Origin: Cavia porcellus
Taxonomy: Eukaryota; Chordata; Mammalia; Rodentia; Caviidae
Direction of reading: 5' to 3'
Assembly (NCBI RefSeq): GCF_034190915.1
Contig: NW_026947543.1
Coordinates: 3,162,001-3,226,000 of the forward strand
DNA: 64,000 nucleotides
Under the pieces are notes generated by a model. It saw nothing but the letters and a program-made list of their open reading frames with translations, was not told where the DNA came from and made no database searches. The position numbers and the translations under genes are program-made. Shown here piece after piece: positions 1 through 8,225 of this stretch (positions are counted from its first letter, which is position 1; each line of letters opens with the position of its first letter).

Positions 1-413
1 CATCAAATTACATTTGAGAGCATACAATTGCTCAGCAGGCCCACTATTCAAGAAGCTAGAGGTACAGAATCCTCAGCCTTCAGCCCATGGCCTGAAGCTT
101 TGTCTCTATCATGGCCCCTCAATTCCCTGGCATGTCCACATTAACTCATGAATCTTTACTCATTTCCTCTTCAAATGCACAGGATCCAATATATTTGAAC
201 CCTGTTCACCTGGGCTGTAATCATCCAAGGACACACCAGAGGAAGGGCAGCCACTCCCTTGCCTGGGGCCTTGGAGCTTATCACAATGGAAATGGACACC
301 TGAACAAGGGGAGCCAAAACAAAGAGAGGCATATTCCTAAAGCCTGAAGCACAGAAGCTACCTATAGACCAGTAGTGGGATTTCACAAATTATGTAAGAA
401 TCTCTGTGCACAT

Positions 414-560
414 GCTTGGCATGGTCCCTCATGCCTATAATCCCAGCAATCTGGGGGCTGAGCTGGTTGGATCCTTGGGAGTTCCAGTCCATCTTGGGCT
501 ACGAATTTATCTCAAGGCCTCTTTCAACAACTACATAAGATGCTGTTTCCAAAAAGAGGA
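414..560 (+). repeat. B1-type (7SL-derived) SINE monomer, old, one per unit
   Basis: The segment GGCATGGTCCCTCATGCC followed by TATAATCCCAGCA, GGGGGCTGAGG, GGATCCTTGGGAGTTCCAG and CTTGGGCTACG follows the order of the B1/Alu left-arm consensus, including the pol III B-box region around GAGTTCCAG. It is clearly diverged and has no obvious intact A-box or flanking duplication. The same element starts at 10236, 13765, 17614, 21449, 25299, 29152, 32994, 36847, 40377, 43906, 47758, 51288, 55140, 58992 and 62845. It was therefore part of the ancestral unit before amplification and is not a set of separate insertions. Confidence 0.75.
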
Positions 561-2249
561 CAACATTAAACTAGACACACTTGGTCTAGGTCCCTGGGTT
601 CACTACATGAGTTGTGGAGTCTAAATATTCCATGCCATGAGAAAATACCTGGGATTTCTAGTGAAAGGGGCATTTGCATCCCTTTTCTAAGGGTTTCCCT
701 TTCACCATGTTACAGTTGAATTCTGGGAAAACCTGCTGGTGATAAGGTATTGAGCTAGTACCTCATGTTTAGTGTTCAGGGTTATGCTGGAATGGCTGCA
801 GACCTCCTTGAAATAGCGATTGCAGACAAGTGAACCCCGAGGAAGCTGGATAGTTGAAGCAGGCACTCCAAATATTCATGCACTGCAAGGATTCACTTTC
901 ATTTTGGGTCTCATCTTCTGGTTGCTGGCTTTTATTGCTAACTGATACTACCATGGTGGCAGTAATCCAGCAGAGACTGCATGTATGGTTTGCAGGTTTG
1001 CTTCCCAAGCCACCAGAAACTTGGCAGAACCCAAATCATTGTGGCATTTTCTTTCCTCCCTTGAAACATTTGGCTTTCTAAGTTTGATAACTGAATAGAC
1101 TGGGCTAGTCAACTTTGGACCCCATATACCACAAACAGAGCTAAAGACAGAGCCAATTACTTCCCTCCACTTGTCAAAATATGTCAAATTTGCTTGATCA
1201 CCACAAGTTCAAAGAAAATTCTGAGGCAACTTAGAGAGGTGAATCAAATACTGCATGATTGGAATGGCTGTGGTTGTATGAGGTGGAAAGCTGCAGAGTT
1301 GGGCTGAAACTCTTCACAGAAATCCACAGGCTTGTGGTTGCCAGGCAACCACACTGGGCTGAGATTGGATGAACATCCCTGTGAGGTGGATTTTAGGCTC
1401 TAGGTTTGAAAATATAAAAGACTGGGATAGTGAAGTTTGTAACCCATAGACCTAGACTTACCAAAAGCTTTTCCAATTACTTCCCTCCACTTCTCAAAAT
1501 ATGCCAAATTTTCTTGATCACTACAACTGTAAAAAAAAAATTCTGAGGCAACATAGAGTGGCTAATCAAATACTGCATGATTGGAATGGCTGTGGTTGTA
1601 TGAGGTGGAAAGCTGCAGAGTTGGGCTGAAACAGTTCACAGAAATCCACAAGCTTGTGGTTGCCAGGCAACCACAATGGGCTGTGATTGGCTGAGCACCA
1701 TGGTGAGCTGGACTTTAGGCTCTAGGATACAAGTGTGCAGTAGGAGACCTGAGTCACAATGCTGGGCATTGCCATGGAGACCTCAGTGGCACAGAGGACC
1801 TTGTAGGGCAAGATTTAAATAGGATGAATATTCTTGGCCTGGTATGCCACAATATTCTCTCTGAAGGCTTCACTGCTCAGAATTTGTGGATGGAAATGCT
1901 TGCCAATCTACACATTGATGTACTTTCAATGGGATATTAAATATGCCAGGGCCTGGCAGATGACCTCTGCCATGTCCTATCCTTGAGCATACGCTATTCC
2001 CTTGTCATGTCAGTCATTTGGCTGAGTCCTGTTCCCTAAGCTATTCAGTCAAGACTTGCTGGCATCATTCACCTGCAGTATAAGAGCTTTCTGTGAAATT
2101 TCTCAGCAGAAATCCTCTGCAAGCACATAGTTTTGGATATGTGAGACAGTGGTGGAAGTCGAATTTCAAGGGCAGATATTTGAAAACAATGAAACAAGCC
2201 CCGAATAACATCTTTACATGTTTCTCAGATAAATATGTTTGGAAATATG

Positions 2250-2253
2250 GGGG
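2250..2253. repeat. Target site duplication, left copy (GGGG)
   Basis: The uninterrupted unit (for example at 19445-19454) reads ATATGGGGGAAGATGG with five G. The left flank of the provirus ends ATATGGGGG and the right flank begins GGGGAAGATGG at 8222-8225. Four G are therefore duplicated, the length produced by gammaretroviral integrases. Confidence 0.88.
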
Positions 2254-2316
2254 TGTTAGGGCCGACGCCGCAGGGAAAGAGACCCCAAGGACTCAATTCT
2301 TGGTGAGGGAAAAAAG

Positions 2317-2322
2317 TTTATT
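2317..2322 (-). terminator. Polyadenylation signal AATAAA, 3' LTR
   Basis: Same motif in the downstream LTR, where it would define the 3' end of proviral RNA. A T-rich run follows it. Confidence 0.78.
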
Positions 2323-2494
2323 TCCATGCGCATGGGGTCCCCCAGGCAAACAAGTGCAGAGGGGCCCCGAAGGGGAATTGTGTAGGGTTTTTAAGGGCGC
2401 AGGGAGGCAAGCGAATTTACAGAAGCAGATTGCATTGGTTAATTTTGAGCAGCATAGGACTTGGCAGAAGTTGATTGGAGGGGTTTGGGGTTGA

Positions 2495-2508
2495 GTAACC
2501 ATGGAGAC
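2495..2508. promoter_or_regulatory. X-box-like motif GTAACCATGGAGAC in 3' LTR
   Basis: Identical to the site in the 5' LTR, with the neighbouring ATTGG at about 2474-2478. Confidence 0.4.
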
Positions 2509-2715
2509 CGAGGGTCTTGGGTTGACCTTAGAGTGCCAGGTGCTCCCTGGTCCTGTTTATACAGTACATTCTTTTGCTTATCTCTATCTTTATAGAGAAC
2601 AGAGCATTTAGTGGTTAATGACTAGCAGAGACATTTCTTTTGGCCCTGCTCTGACTATCTCCTGGGAAAGGTTTAGGGAGTGAAGCACTCTTTACTGCTC
2701 TGTTCTGAGAGCTCC

Positions 2716-2826
2716 GGGGAGTTAGGGAGTCAACCCTTTCATTCCCCGCTCTGGGGAGTTAGGGAGTTAACCCTTTCATTCCCCGCTCTGGGGAGTTAGG
2801 GAGTTAACCCTTTCATTCCCCGCCCT
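2716..2826 (-). repeat. Three 37 bp U3 repeats, 3' LTR
   Basis: Three direct copies with starts at 2716, 2753 and 2790. Each contains GGGGAGTTAGGGAGT(T/C)AACCC and TTTCATTCCCCGC, and a partial fourth begins at 2827. The same array is at 8075-8185 in the 5' LTR. Direct repeats in U3 are typical of gammaretroviral enhancers. The short GTTAAC core resembles Myb/HNF1-type half sites, but no binding is shown. Confidence 0.85.
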
Positions 2827-2862
2827 GGGGAGGGGGTTGTAGCAGGGGGGTCGACTCTCACA

Positions 2863-2874
2863 TTCCCCCCTTTT
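2863..2874 (-). promoter_or_regulatory. Polypurine tract
   Basis: The minus strand reads AAAAGGGGGGAA immediately before the TGTGAGAG start of the 3' LTR. This is the position and composition of a retroviral plus-strand primer. Confidence 0.85.
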
Positions 2875-2896
2875 ATTTCTCCAATGACTTTTAATC

Positions 2897-3353
2897 CTAA
2901 AAGTCCTGTATAGGTAAGGGGTCATATTGTTGACGTAGCACCATAACTTGTACCTGAGAGATCTGAGCCCTCACAAACCGGGTTACTCGGTTAATGAGGC
3001 AAGGGGCTATAGCCATGACTATAATGAATCTGGCCAGGGGTCTCAATAAAGGGAGGATATAGGGCAGAATTGATTCTCGGAAAGAGAACACTTTGGCTTT
3101 ATTTGAAGGGGGCTCTTGAGATCTGATTTTCTCTCTCAACTTTTTTTTTTATTGTATCTTTTACAATCCCAGTATGATCAGTGTAAAAACAACATTTTTT
3201 TGTAAGTGCGGCGCAGAGACCCCCCTTTTTTTTAAAACAAAAGATCTTTAACAATTGGTTTTTTTTTTTGCTTACAGGGGGACCAAAGCCGCCATGTAAG
3301 GTCGGCATTAATGTTATTAAAATCAAAACAAGCAAGCTAAAACAGTTAGTCAA
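2897..3353 (-). pseudogene. env: env remnant: signal peptide joined to transmembrane subunit
   Basis: The frame at 3353 begins with a clear signal peptide (hydrophobic residues about 5-20). After about 30 codons it passes into transmembrane-subunit sequence with the CX6CC motif (CAALTKKCC). The whole surface subunit and the start of the transmembrane subunit are deleted. A frameshift at the A/T run near 3138-3150 separates this from a second frame (3139-2897). That frame has the membrane anchor (ILPYILPLL...) and a cytoplasmic tail resembling the MuLV p15E end, stopping just before the polypurine tract. It is non-functional. Confidence 0.87.
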
Positions 3354-3377
3354 TTTTTAACTTTAAGGGTTACCAGT

Positions 3378-4530
3378 CTATTGTGTAGTCCACTGAGTAT
3401 GTCCCTCGTTGTCTGCTGTTTTCAGTGGCTTTATATGAGTGTAGTGAATCCGCGCAGTTTTTCCTGCTATCTTGATGGCAGTGGGGGTACTGAGCACCAC
3501 GGTGAAAGGTCTTTTTCAGCGGGGTTTAAGGGAGTCACGGTGGTGACATCGAACCAAGACTGGAGTCCTTGAGGCCTTGGTCTCTGAAGGCAGGTCTAAG
3601 TGTTTTTGTCTAAACAGCTGGTGGATCCAGGCCAACACAGGTTGGAGTGTCTGTAGGGACTTAAGATCTCGATTAGTAATTTTAGCTAATTTGTCTTCTG
3701 ACAATCTTGGAACCAATGGCGGGGGCCTCTCAAACATGGCTTTAAAGGGGGAAATTTTGGAAACATATGGGGTATATCTAGTTTTTAACAGTGCAAAGGG
3801 AAGAAGGCTCATCCAATTATTGCCAGTTTTTGAAGACAGCTTAGCTAAAATGTCCTTGAGACTTTGGTTTATACGTTCTACTTGCCCTGAGCTTTGTGGC
3901 TGATAGGCACAGTGGAGTTTTAATTAATCTTTAATGTCTGGGCTAACTTTTGGGTGACTCGGGCTATGAAAGCCAGGCCATTATCGGACCCCATTGATAG
4001 TGGGAGGCCAAATCAAGGTATGATCTCATGTAATAGCCTTTTAACTACCACTAAGGCTGACTCAGACTTAGTAGGGAAAGCCTCTACCTAGCCAGTAAAA
4101 ATGTTTATTAATACCAAGAGATAGCAGTGTCCCTGTAAATTAAGTTTTACCATGTCCATGAAGTTTATTTTCTAATGTTCTCCTGGAACAATTTTTTGAT
4201 GTCGGGTGGTCTCCAACGCAGAGCTCTTGGCTGAGTTGACTAACAAACACTGTGGGCATCTGGAGCTCGAAGAGGTGGTCAGTTTGTAGAGTTTTGGAAT
4301 AAAATACTGAGTTCTGAACAATTCTGTAAGGTGAAACAGCTCCCACCCTAGTGCCTCCAGTAACAGTACTTGTTTATCAGGTAACTGGTATTAGCCCCTT
4401 GGGGTGGGAGACTTTATTCCAAGTTGAGATGTCAACTGTAGGTCTTTTTTTTTTTGTGTAGACCAGTTCTGACAAGGTCAGAGGACTAGTATCAGAGCAG
4501 TTACTTTCTTGGTTGACCCCTCTGATGTGG
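3378..4530 (-). pseudogene. pol: pol remnant: integrase
   Basis: Pieces of the catalytic core and C-terminal domain can be read across frames: a YLLVLINIFTG-like strand, EAFPTKSE, SDNGLAF (second catalytic Asp), QPQSSGQVER (catalytic Glu), the LLPFAL block, and a C-terminal beta-barrel HHRDSLKPRW-type motif ending in a stop at 3378-3380. The codon at 4163-4165, where the family has the first catalytic Asp, appears to encode Asn. In-frame stops occur near 4090 and 3925. The zinc-binding N-terminal domain is barely recognisable. Confidence 0.88.
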
Positions 4531-4866
4531 TTGTTATTTTTTATCTCTGGTTGGGTGAGCCTTGTAAGGAATAGCAACCCATTGAGGCAGCCAGACAGCT
4601 GCCAGCAAATCTAGAATCTGTGGAGCATTTTTAGATGGCTTCCCCGTATATGTACAGTAGCAAAGGGATGTCTTCAGTAAAAAAATGTTTACCCTCTTTT
4701 TTGTGGCTAGTTTTAGCCTTTCAGTCAAAGCAATAAGCTCCGCCTTTTGGGCAGAAGTGCCAGGCTCTACCCGCTTAACCCAGAGTACCTCCTTTTCGGT
4801 GGTCACTGCTGCCCCGGCCACTCGTTTGTCGTTTTGGATGAAGCTGTTTTCATCGAACAGTTGTTG
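4530..4866 (-). pseudogene. pol: pol remnant: RNase H domain
   Basis: The segment contains AGAAVTTEKEVLWVKRVEPG and GTSAQKAELIALTERLKLA, the gammaretroviral RNase H signature with the catalytic Glu of the AELIAL block. The first catalytic Asp lies in another frame (DENS for the usual DGSS, about 4850). The next motif, normally TDSRYAF, is degraded (KTSLCYC). The longest open stretch is 95 codons (4534-4821). Confidence 0.87.
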
Positions 4867-5565
4867 GCATTTCCCAAAAGCTGGTCAGTAAGATCAGCCT
4901 GTAGGTTCTGCTGCAGTTTGAGGATGTCAGCACACTCATGGAGAGGTGTCCTTTGTTCCTCCGGATCATCATCAGGCATAAGGGTGGCTGGGTTTAAAGC
5001 TGAAGAAGTCTTGAACATCATTAACTCTGGGTCTAGAAGCAGGGCTTGACAGTAGAATTCTGGCATTTGAGAGCCTTTTTTTTTTTTTTTTTTTAGGGGG
5101 GGTTTTGATAAGAGTCTCTAAACTGTGAGAGGTTACCATAGAAATCACTTGCCCAAAGCGAGTTTTTTTGTCTCCTTAAGTAACATTGTCACAGTAGCTA
5201 GTATTCTTAGGCAGGGGGCCATACTCCTGTCACTGGATCAAGTCTTTTGGAGAGGTAGGCTATAGGCCTCTTTTAAGGGCCAATGTCCTGAGTTAGGACT
5301 CTTTTGGCAGTGTCTCTGAGTTTATCTATGAACAAGATGAAAGGCTTGGTAACGTCAGGGAGTCCCAGGGCTGGGGCCTCTGTCAAGGCCCGCTTGAGCT
5401 GTTGGAAGGCCTGTTTACATTTATCAGTCCAGTTCAGCGAATTTTGAGTTTCTCCCTTATGGGAGTCATATAGAGGCAAGCTTTTCAGTAAAATTTAGCC
5501 TACAGTATCCAACTGCCCCAGAAACTCTCGTCTGTAACACCTTGGCTATCTTTTTGTAAATTTTT
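4866..5565 (-). pseudogene. pol: pol remnant: reverse transcriptase thumb/connection
   Basis: Homology begins near the EFLG motif and continues through ALTEAPALGLPDVTKPF, a block typical of MuLV-like reverse transcriptase just after the polymerase core, then AYLSKRLDPV and ALNPATLMPD of the connection domain. The fingers/palm, with the catalytic YxDD motif, are missing. A run of about 20 T at 5078-5096 and several stops and frameshifts interrupt it. Confidence 0.88.
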
Positions 5566-5569
5566 TAGT

Positions 5570-5690
5570 TTTCAAAGACCTTTTTGTGCTATCTCTATTA
5601 ACTGGCTGAGGGGCATTTTCTTAAACCTCTCAAACCTTTGTAATTTTTGTCTAACATGTGGGGCCGACTGAGTTACAAAGAGAACAACTG
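5570..5690 (-). pseudogene. gag: gag remnant: capsid C-terminal fragment
   Basis: A short run of homology to the end of gammaretroviral capsid is readable (QSAP, then a KLQRFERFKKMPLSQLIEIA-like helix corresponding to the KLERLEDLK region). It is split between frames. It is followed within about 30 bp by reverse transcriptase homology, so nucleocapsid, protease and the catalytic half of reverse transcriptase are deleted at this junction. The 150 bp on its gag-proximal side (5690-5840) is open in one frame but unrecognised. Confidence 0.6.
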
Positions 5691-5839
5691 GCAATATTGG
5701 GAAACCTCTTTACCTCTGGATGTCCAGTCAGGGTGGCACAAAAGGAGAACATGGTTTTGGCATTCCGGATCAGAGAGCCGGCTTCATCTGGATGGCGCAC
5801 TGTTTTTTTGTCCAAGGGTGTCACGTGACAGGCCATTAT

Positions 5840-6690
5840 TTTATTAAAATTATATTTTTAACAAAAAGGGCTTTTTCATAGGTAACAAAATTGTGCTGTA
5901 TAATCTCCCAGATGTTCACAGTGCATGTAAGAACTTGTATCTTATTTTTAATATCACCTATAATCTCATTTTAATGAAAACATTTTGTAGCAAAGTACAA
6001 TCTTATGTATACTTTTACCAAAACTGATCTAATACTGTCAAATTCTGAACACATTTACTTTTTGTCAAACCTGTTATTTGTAGTACTATAAACCAAGACA
6101 AATAAAATTCACATCCTCTTGAGCCTTCTACAACTTACAATAATACCTCTCAAACTAAGCTTTAATCTTTTTCTACATTCTGGCATAGCCAGACACCTTT
6201 ACTTGAAGACCACTCTCTTTGTCTCTCTTTTTACTATTACCAGTCAATTACCTTTTTTTCTCACTTCTCAGACAACATCAAAACTCTCAACAAAACCCTT
6301 GAAGTCACCTTCTAGTAGCCCAAAACATACTTATTTTATGTCTTTTTACCACATAAAAATGTTGTATTTTAAAAACAAAACTGTAACCTTTTAACTGGCT
6401 CAAATATAGTACCGCCTGGTTTTTACTTGGCAAAGTTGACATGACTCTTAACAACCATAGATATACATATATATGTGCACATGTTTACATTTTCACCAGA
6501 GAGAAAAAATACTCCTTTTAAAAGGCATGCCGAGGTTGCAAGCAATCAATTGAAGTCTTACATATTAAACAAGGTGCCACAACATTAAAGACACAAACAA
6601 AGGGAGCTTCTTGCATAGTTTGGTCAGCTAAAGGAAATAATTTTTCTTATCATGAACCTTGAATCTAATAAGCCATATGGATCCTACAAC
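5840..6690. other. AT-rich proviral segment of unknown origin
   Basis: About 850 bp with no recognisable gag or pol homology in any frame, far richer in A/T than the flanking retroviral sequence. It sits exactly where the rest of matrix, p12 and most of capsid should be. It includes an ATATACATATATATGTG run near 6461. It may be captured host or other retroelement sequence, as seen in VL30- or ETn-like non-coding internal regions, but I do not recognise it. Confidence 0.6.
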
Positions 6691-6699
6691 AGAAATGGG

Positions 6700-7058
6700 C
6701 AAGAAGCCCCTAAGTTAGTAACAAGTTTAAACAGGCAACCAAGGAGAGGGCGGAGGAAGGAAGGGTTTTACCCACGGTGGGGGCTCCTCCCTGAGGTCTT
6801 GTCATACCAAGATGTAGGCGATCCGGTCGGGGTGGCCCTCTCGTCCAGGGCAGAAGATGATGTTCTTGACTGCTAAGATGAGGGGAAGGTGGAAAGTCCC
6901 CTCCGGTAGCCAACCCACGGAGAATGTGGGCCACTCAGACGAGCAGAAAGTCTGTCATTTACTTTTTTAACCTGTAAGGAGAGATTGTGAGCCCTCTCTC
7001 GAGCCTCCGACCAATGGTTGAGGCTGAGGGACAATGGGGACGATGTCGTCTGGCCCAT
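6700..7058 (-). pseudogene. gag: gag remnant: matrix N-terminal part
   Basis: The frame opens with [18 protein letters not shown], the conserved N-myristoylation start (MGQ) and first helix of gammaretroviral matrix. After about 40 codons the homology moves to another frame. The later matrix segment around [15 protein letters not shown] is readable at about 6790-6880, followed by a stop where the family has Trp, and a proline-rich stretch to about 6700. Homology then ends at an AT-rich block. The late matrix/p12 and most of capsid are absent. No functional Gag can be made. Confidence 0.85.
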
Positions 7059-7176
7059 GATGTTCTGAAGACAAAGAGTGGTTAGCGTACACGCGACACA
7101 ACAAATAACCGATCACAACAGTCACAACACACAGGACAAACAGGCCGGCCACCTCACTCTCACGCATTAGTTTCAC
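6967..7176 (-). pseudogene. Leader open frame with one membrane segment (glyco-Gag-like)
   Basis: A 69-codon frame starts 118 bp upstream of the gag ATG. It has a charged start followed by a hydrophobic stretch at residues about 10-31, and then reads through the gag start in a different frame. MuLV-type viruses have an upstream extension of Gag (glyco-Gag) with a single membrane anchor in the Gag frame. Here the frame is displaced by one, so either an indel has uncoupled it or the resemblance is chance. The frame and hydrophobicity are seen; the homology is inference. Confidence 0.35.
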
Positions 7177-7206
7177 ATCAAACGAGTCACCTTAGGGGGT
7201 GCCTCC

Positions 7207-7346
7207 AGATTGGCCCGGACGGACCACAGATTGGGAATGAAATTCCCCAGATTGGCCCAGACGGACCACAGATTGGGAATGAAATTCCCCAAACGAGTCA
7301 CCTCAGAGGGTGTCTCCGAATTGGCCCTGACGGACCACAGATTGGG
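7207..7346 (-). repeat. Leader tandem repeats, 42 bp
   Basis: Two adjacent 42 bp copies (7207-7248 and 7249-7290) share ATTGGCCC, GACGGACCACAGATTGGG and AATGAAATTCCCC. A shorter third copy lies at 7318-7346. The phrase AAACGAGTCACCT also occurs on both sides (about 7180 and 7291), so a larger block was duplicated. In gammaretroviruses this region holds the packaging signal; a role here is not shown. Confidence 0.75.
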
Positions 7347-7543
7347 CCCCAAACCGATAGGAAAATCCTATCGCAGACGGTGAGTCACGGAAAACCGTGT
7401 GGGGCGTCCCCCGATCACCCAAGAACAGAGAACAGATAACAAAAACAGGTAACAAAAATTGCCCCTAGACCGGAGCCGTTTGGCTCGGGGCGTAAAATAC
7501 CGGTAGATTGATCCTCAGAGTAAAAATAAGAAGCGACCGGTCG

Positions 7544-7551
7544 TACTCACC
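7544..7551 (-). promoter_or_regulatory. Possible 5' splice donor in the leader
   Basis: The minus strand has GGTGAGTA about 40 nt downstream of the primer binding site, a strong match to the mammalian donor consensus. It sits where gammaretroviruses place the donor for env mRNA. No splicing evidence can be seen in DNA. Confidence 0.4.
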
Positions 7552-7591
7552 CACCGCAGAGCCGTTGAGGTCATCTCCCGTGAGACGTGCT

Positions 7592-7609
7592 ATCTCGGTG
7601 GGGCCTCCA
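7592..7609 (-). promoter_or_regulatory. Primer binding site, tRNA-Gln type
   Basis: On the minus strand, three bases after the 5' LTR, the sequence is TGGAGGCCCCACCGAGAT. This is complementary to the 3' end of mammalian tRNA-Gln with one mismatch, as recalled from the tRNA sequence. Glutamine primers are typical of endogenous polytropic/xenotropic MuLV and of the GLn group. Confidence 0.85.
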
Positions 7610-7675
7610 AGATGTTAGGGCCGACGCCGCAGGGAAAGAGACCCCAAGGACTCAATTCTTGGTGAGGGAAAAAAG

Positions 7676-7681
7676 TTTATT
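7676..7681 (-). terminator. Polyadenylation signal AATAAA, 5' LTR
   Basis: The minus strand reads AATAAA within GGAAATAAACTTTTTTCCC, about 65 bp before the LTR end. A TTAAAA box lies about 70 bp upstream, at about 7747-7753. Confidence 0.75.
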
Positions 7682-7853
7682 TCCATGCGCATGGGGTCCC
7701 CCAGGCAAACAAGTGCAGAGGGGCCCCGAAGGGGAATTGTGTAGGGTTTTTAAGGGCGCAGGGAGGCAAGCGAATTTACAGAAGCAGATTGCATTGGTTA
7801 ATTTTGAGCAGCATAGGACTTGGCAGAAGTTGATTGGAGGGGTTTGGGGTTGA

Positions 7854-7867
7854 GTAACCATGGAGAC
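7854..7867. promoter_or_regulatory. X-box-like motif GTAACCATGGAGAC in 5' LTR
   Basis: A close match to the RFX X-box consensus. ATTGG (inverted CCAAT) lies about 20 bp before it on the plus strand. The same site is at 2495-2508 in the other LTR. The last nine bases (CCATGGAGAC region) match the array unit's own downstream X-box. Confidence 0.4.
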
Positions 7868-8074
7868 CGAGGGTCTTGGGTTGACCTTAGAGTGCCAGGT
7901 GCTCCCTGGTCCTGTTTATACAGTACATTCTTTTGCTTATCTCTATCTTTATAGAGAACAGAGCATTTAGTGGTTAATGACTAGCAGAGACATTTCTTTT
8001 GGCCCTGCTCTGACTATCTCCTGGGAAAGGTTTAGGGAGTGAAGCACTCTTTACTGCTCTGTTCTGAGAGCTCC

Positions 8075-8185
8075 GGGGAGTTAGGGAGTCAACCCTTTCA
8101 TTCCCCGCTCTGGGGAGTTAGGGAGTTAACCCTTTCATTCCCCGCTCTGGGGAGTTAGGGAGTTAACCCTTTCATTCCCCGCCCT
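8075..8185 (-). repeat. Three 37 bp U3 repeats, 5' LTR
   Basis: Same triplet as in the 3' LTR, with starts at 8075, 8112 and 8149. The copy numbers of the two LTRs agree, as expected for a recent insertion. Confidence 0.85.
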
Positions 8186-8221
8186 GGGGAGGGGGTTGTA
8201 GCAGGGGGGTCGACTATCACA

Positions 8222-8225
8222 GGGG
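8222..8225. repeat. Target site duplication, right copy (GGGG)
   Basis: Right-hand partner of the 4 bp duplication. The array unit resumes here with AAGATGGAGATCAAGG. Confidence 0.88.

Larger units (their letters stand above)
2254..2862 (-). mobile_element. Provirus 3' LTR
   Basis: 609 bp and colinear with the 5' LTR at an offset of 5,359 bp. It reads TGTGAGAGTC... to ...CCTAACA on the minus strand. Its AATAAA (plus strand 2317-2322) would end the proviral transcript. The U3 37 bp repeats are at 2716-2826. Its left boundary is set by the GGGGG run of the interrupted array unit, and its right boundary by the polypurine tract. Confidence 0.93.
2254..8221 (-). mobile_element. Defective endogenous gammaretrovirus, tRNA-Gln PBS (MuLV/GLn-like)
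   Basis: A full LTR-internal-LTR provirus of 5,968 bp lies antisense to the array unit. It has 609 bp LTRs ending TG...CA, a GGGG target duplication (2250-2253 and 8222-8225), a tRNA-Gln-type primer binding site and a polypurine tract. The internal part is 4,750 bp, well short of the roughly 7 kb of an intact gammaretrovirus. In element order it holds a leader, the matrix start of gag, an AT-rich block of unknown origin, a capsid end fragment joined to late reverse transcriptase, RNase H, integrase, and an internally deleted env. All reading frames carry stops or frameshifts. The LTRs differ at one base (C at 2857, A at 8216), implying recent insertion. Placement with murine gammaretroviruses is secure; the exact repeat-family name is not. 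Confidence 0.95.
7613..8221 (-). mobile_element. Provirus 5' LTR
   Basis: 609 bp, reading TGTGATAGTC... to ...CCTAACA on the minus strand. Features in transcription order: three 37 bp U3 repeats (8075-8185 on the plus strand), CTATAAAGATAG- and TATAAACAGG-like AT-rich boxes, two CCAAT boxes, a TTAAAA box at about 7750 and AATAAA at 7676-7681. It is identical to the 3' LTR except for one base at 8216, five nucleotides inside the terminus. It drives, or drove, transcription leftward through the element. Confidence 0.93.

Noticed and set aside
220..260. CTCF-like sequence around CCAGAGGAAGGGCAGCC in each unit
   Set aside because: When aligned to the CTCF core, most of the central positions mismatch. 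I saw no convincing CTCF site by eye, unlike the DXZ4 macrosatellite.
2293..2502. 69-codon minus-strand frame inside the LTR (also 7652-7861)
   Set aside because: It lies in LTR regulatory sequence upstream of the poly(A) signal, has no homology I recognise, and is explained by the LTR copy being duplicated.
5074..5097. Long T run inside the pol remnant as a possible poly(A) tail of a nested retroposon
   Set aside because: Reverse transcriptase homology continues on both sides with no inserted element or target duplication; it is more likely homopolymer expansion.
6119..6394. 91-codon plus-strand frame in the AT-rich proviral block
   Set aside because: Low-complexity Leu/Ser/Thr/Lys composition in AT-rich DNA, antisense to the provirus; a chance frame.
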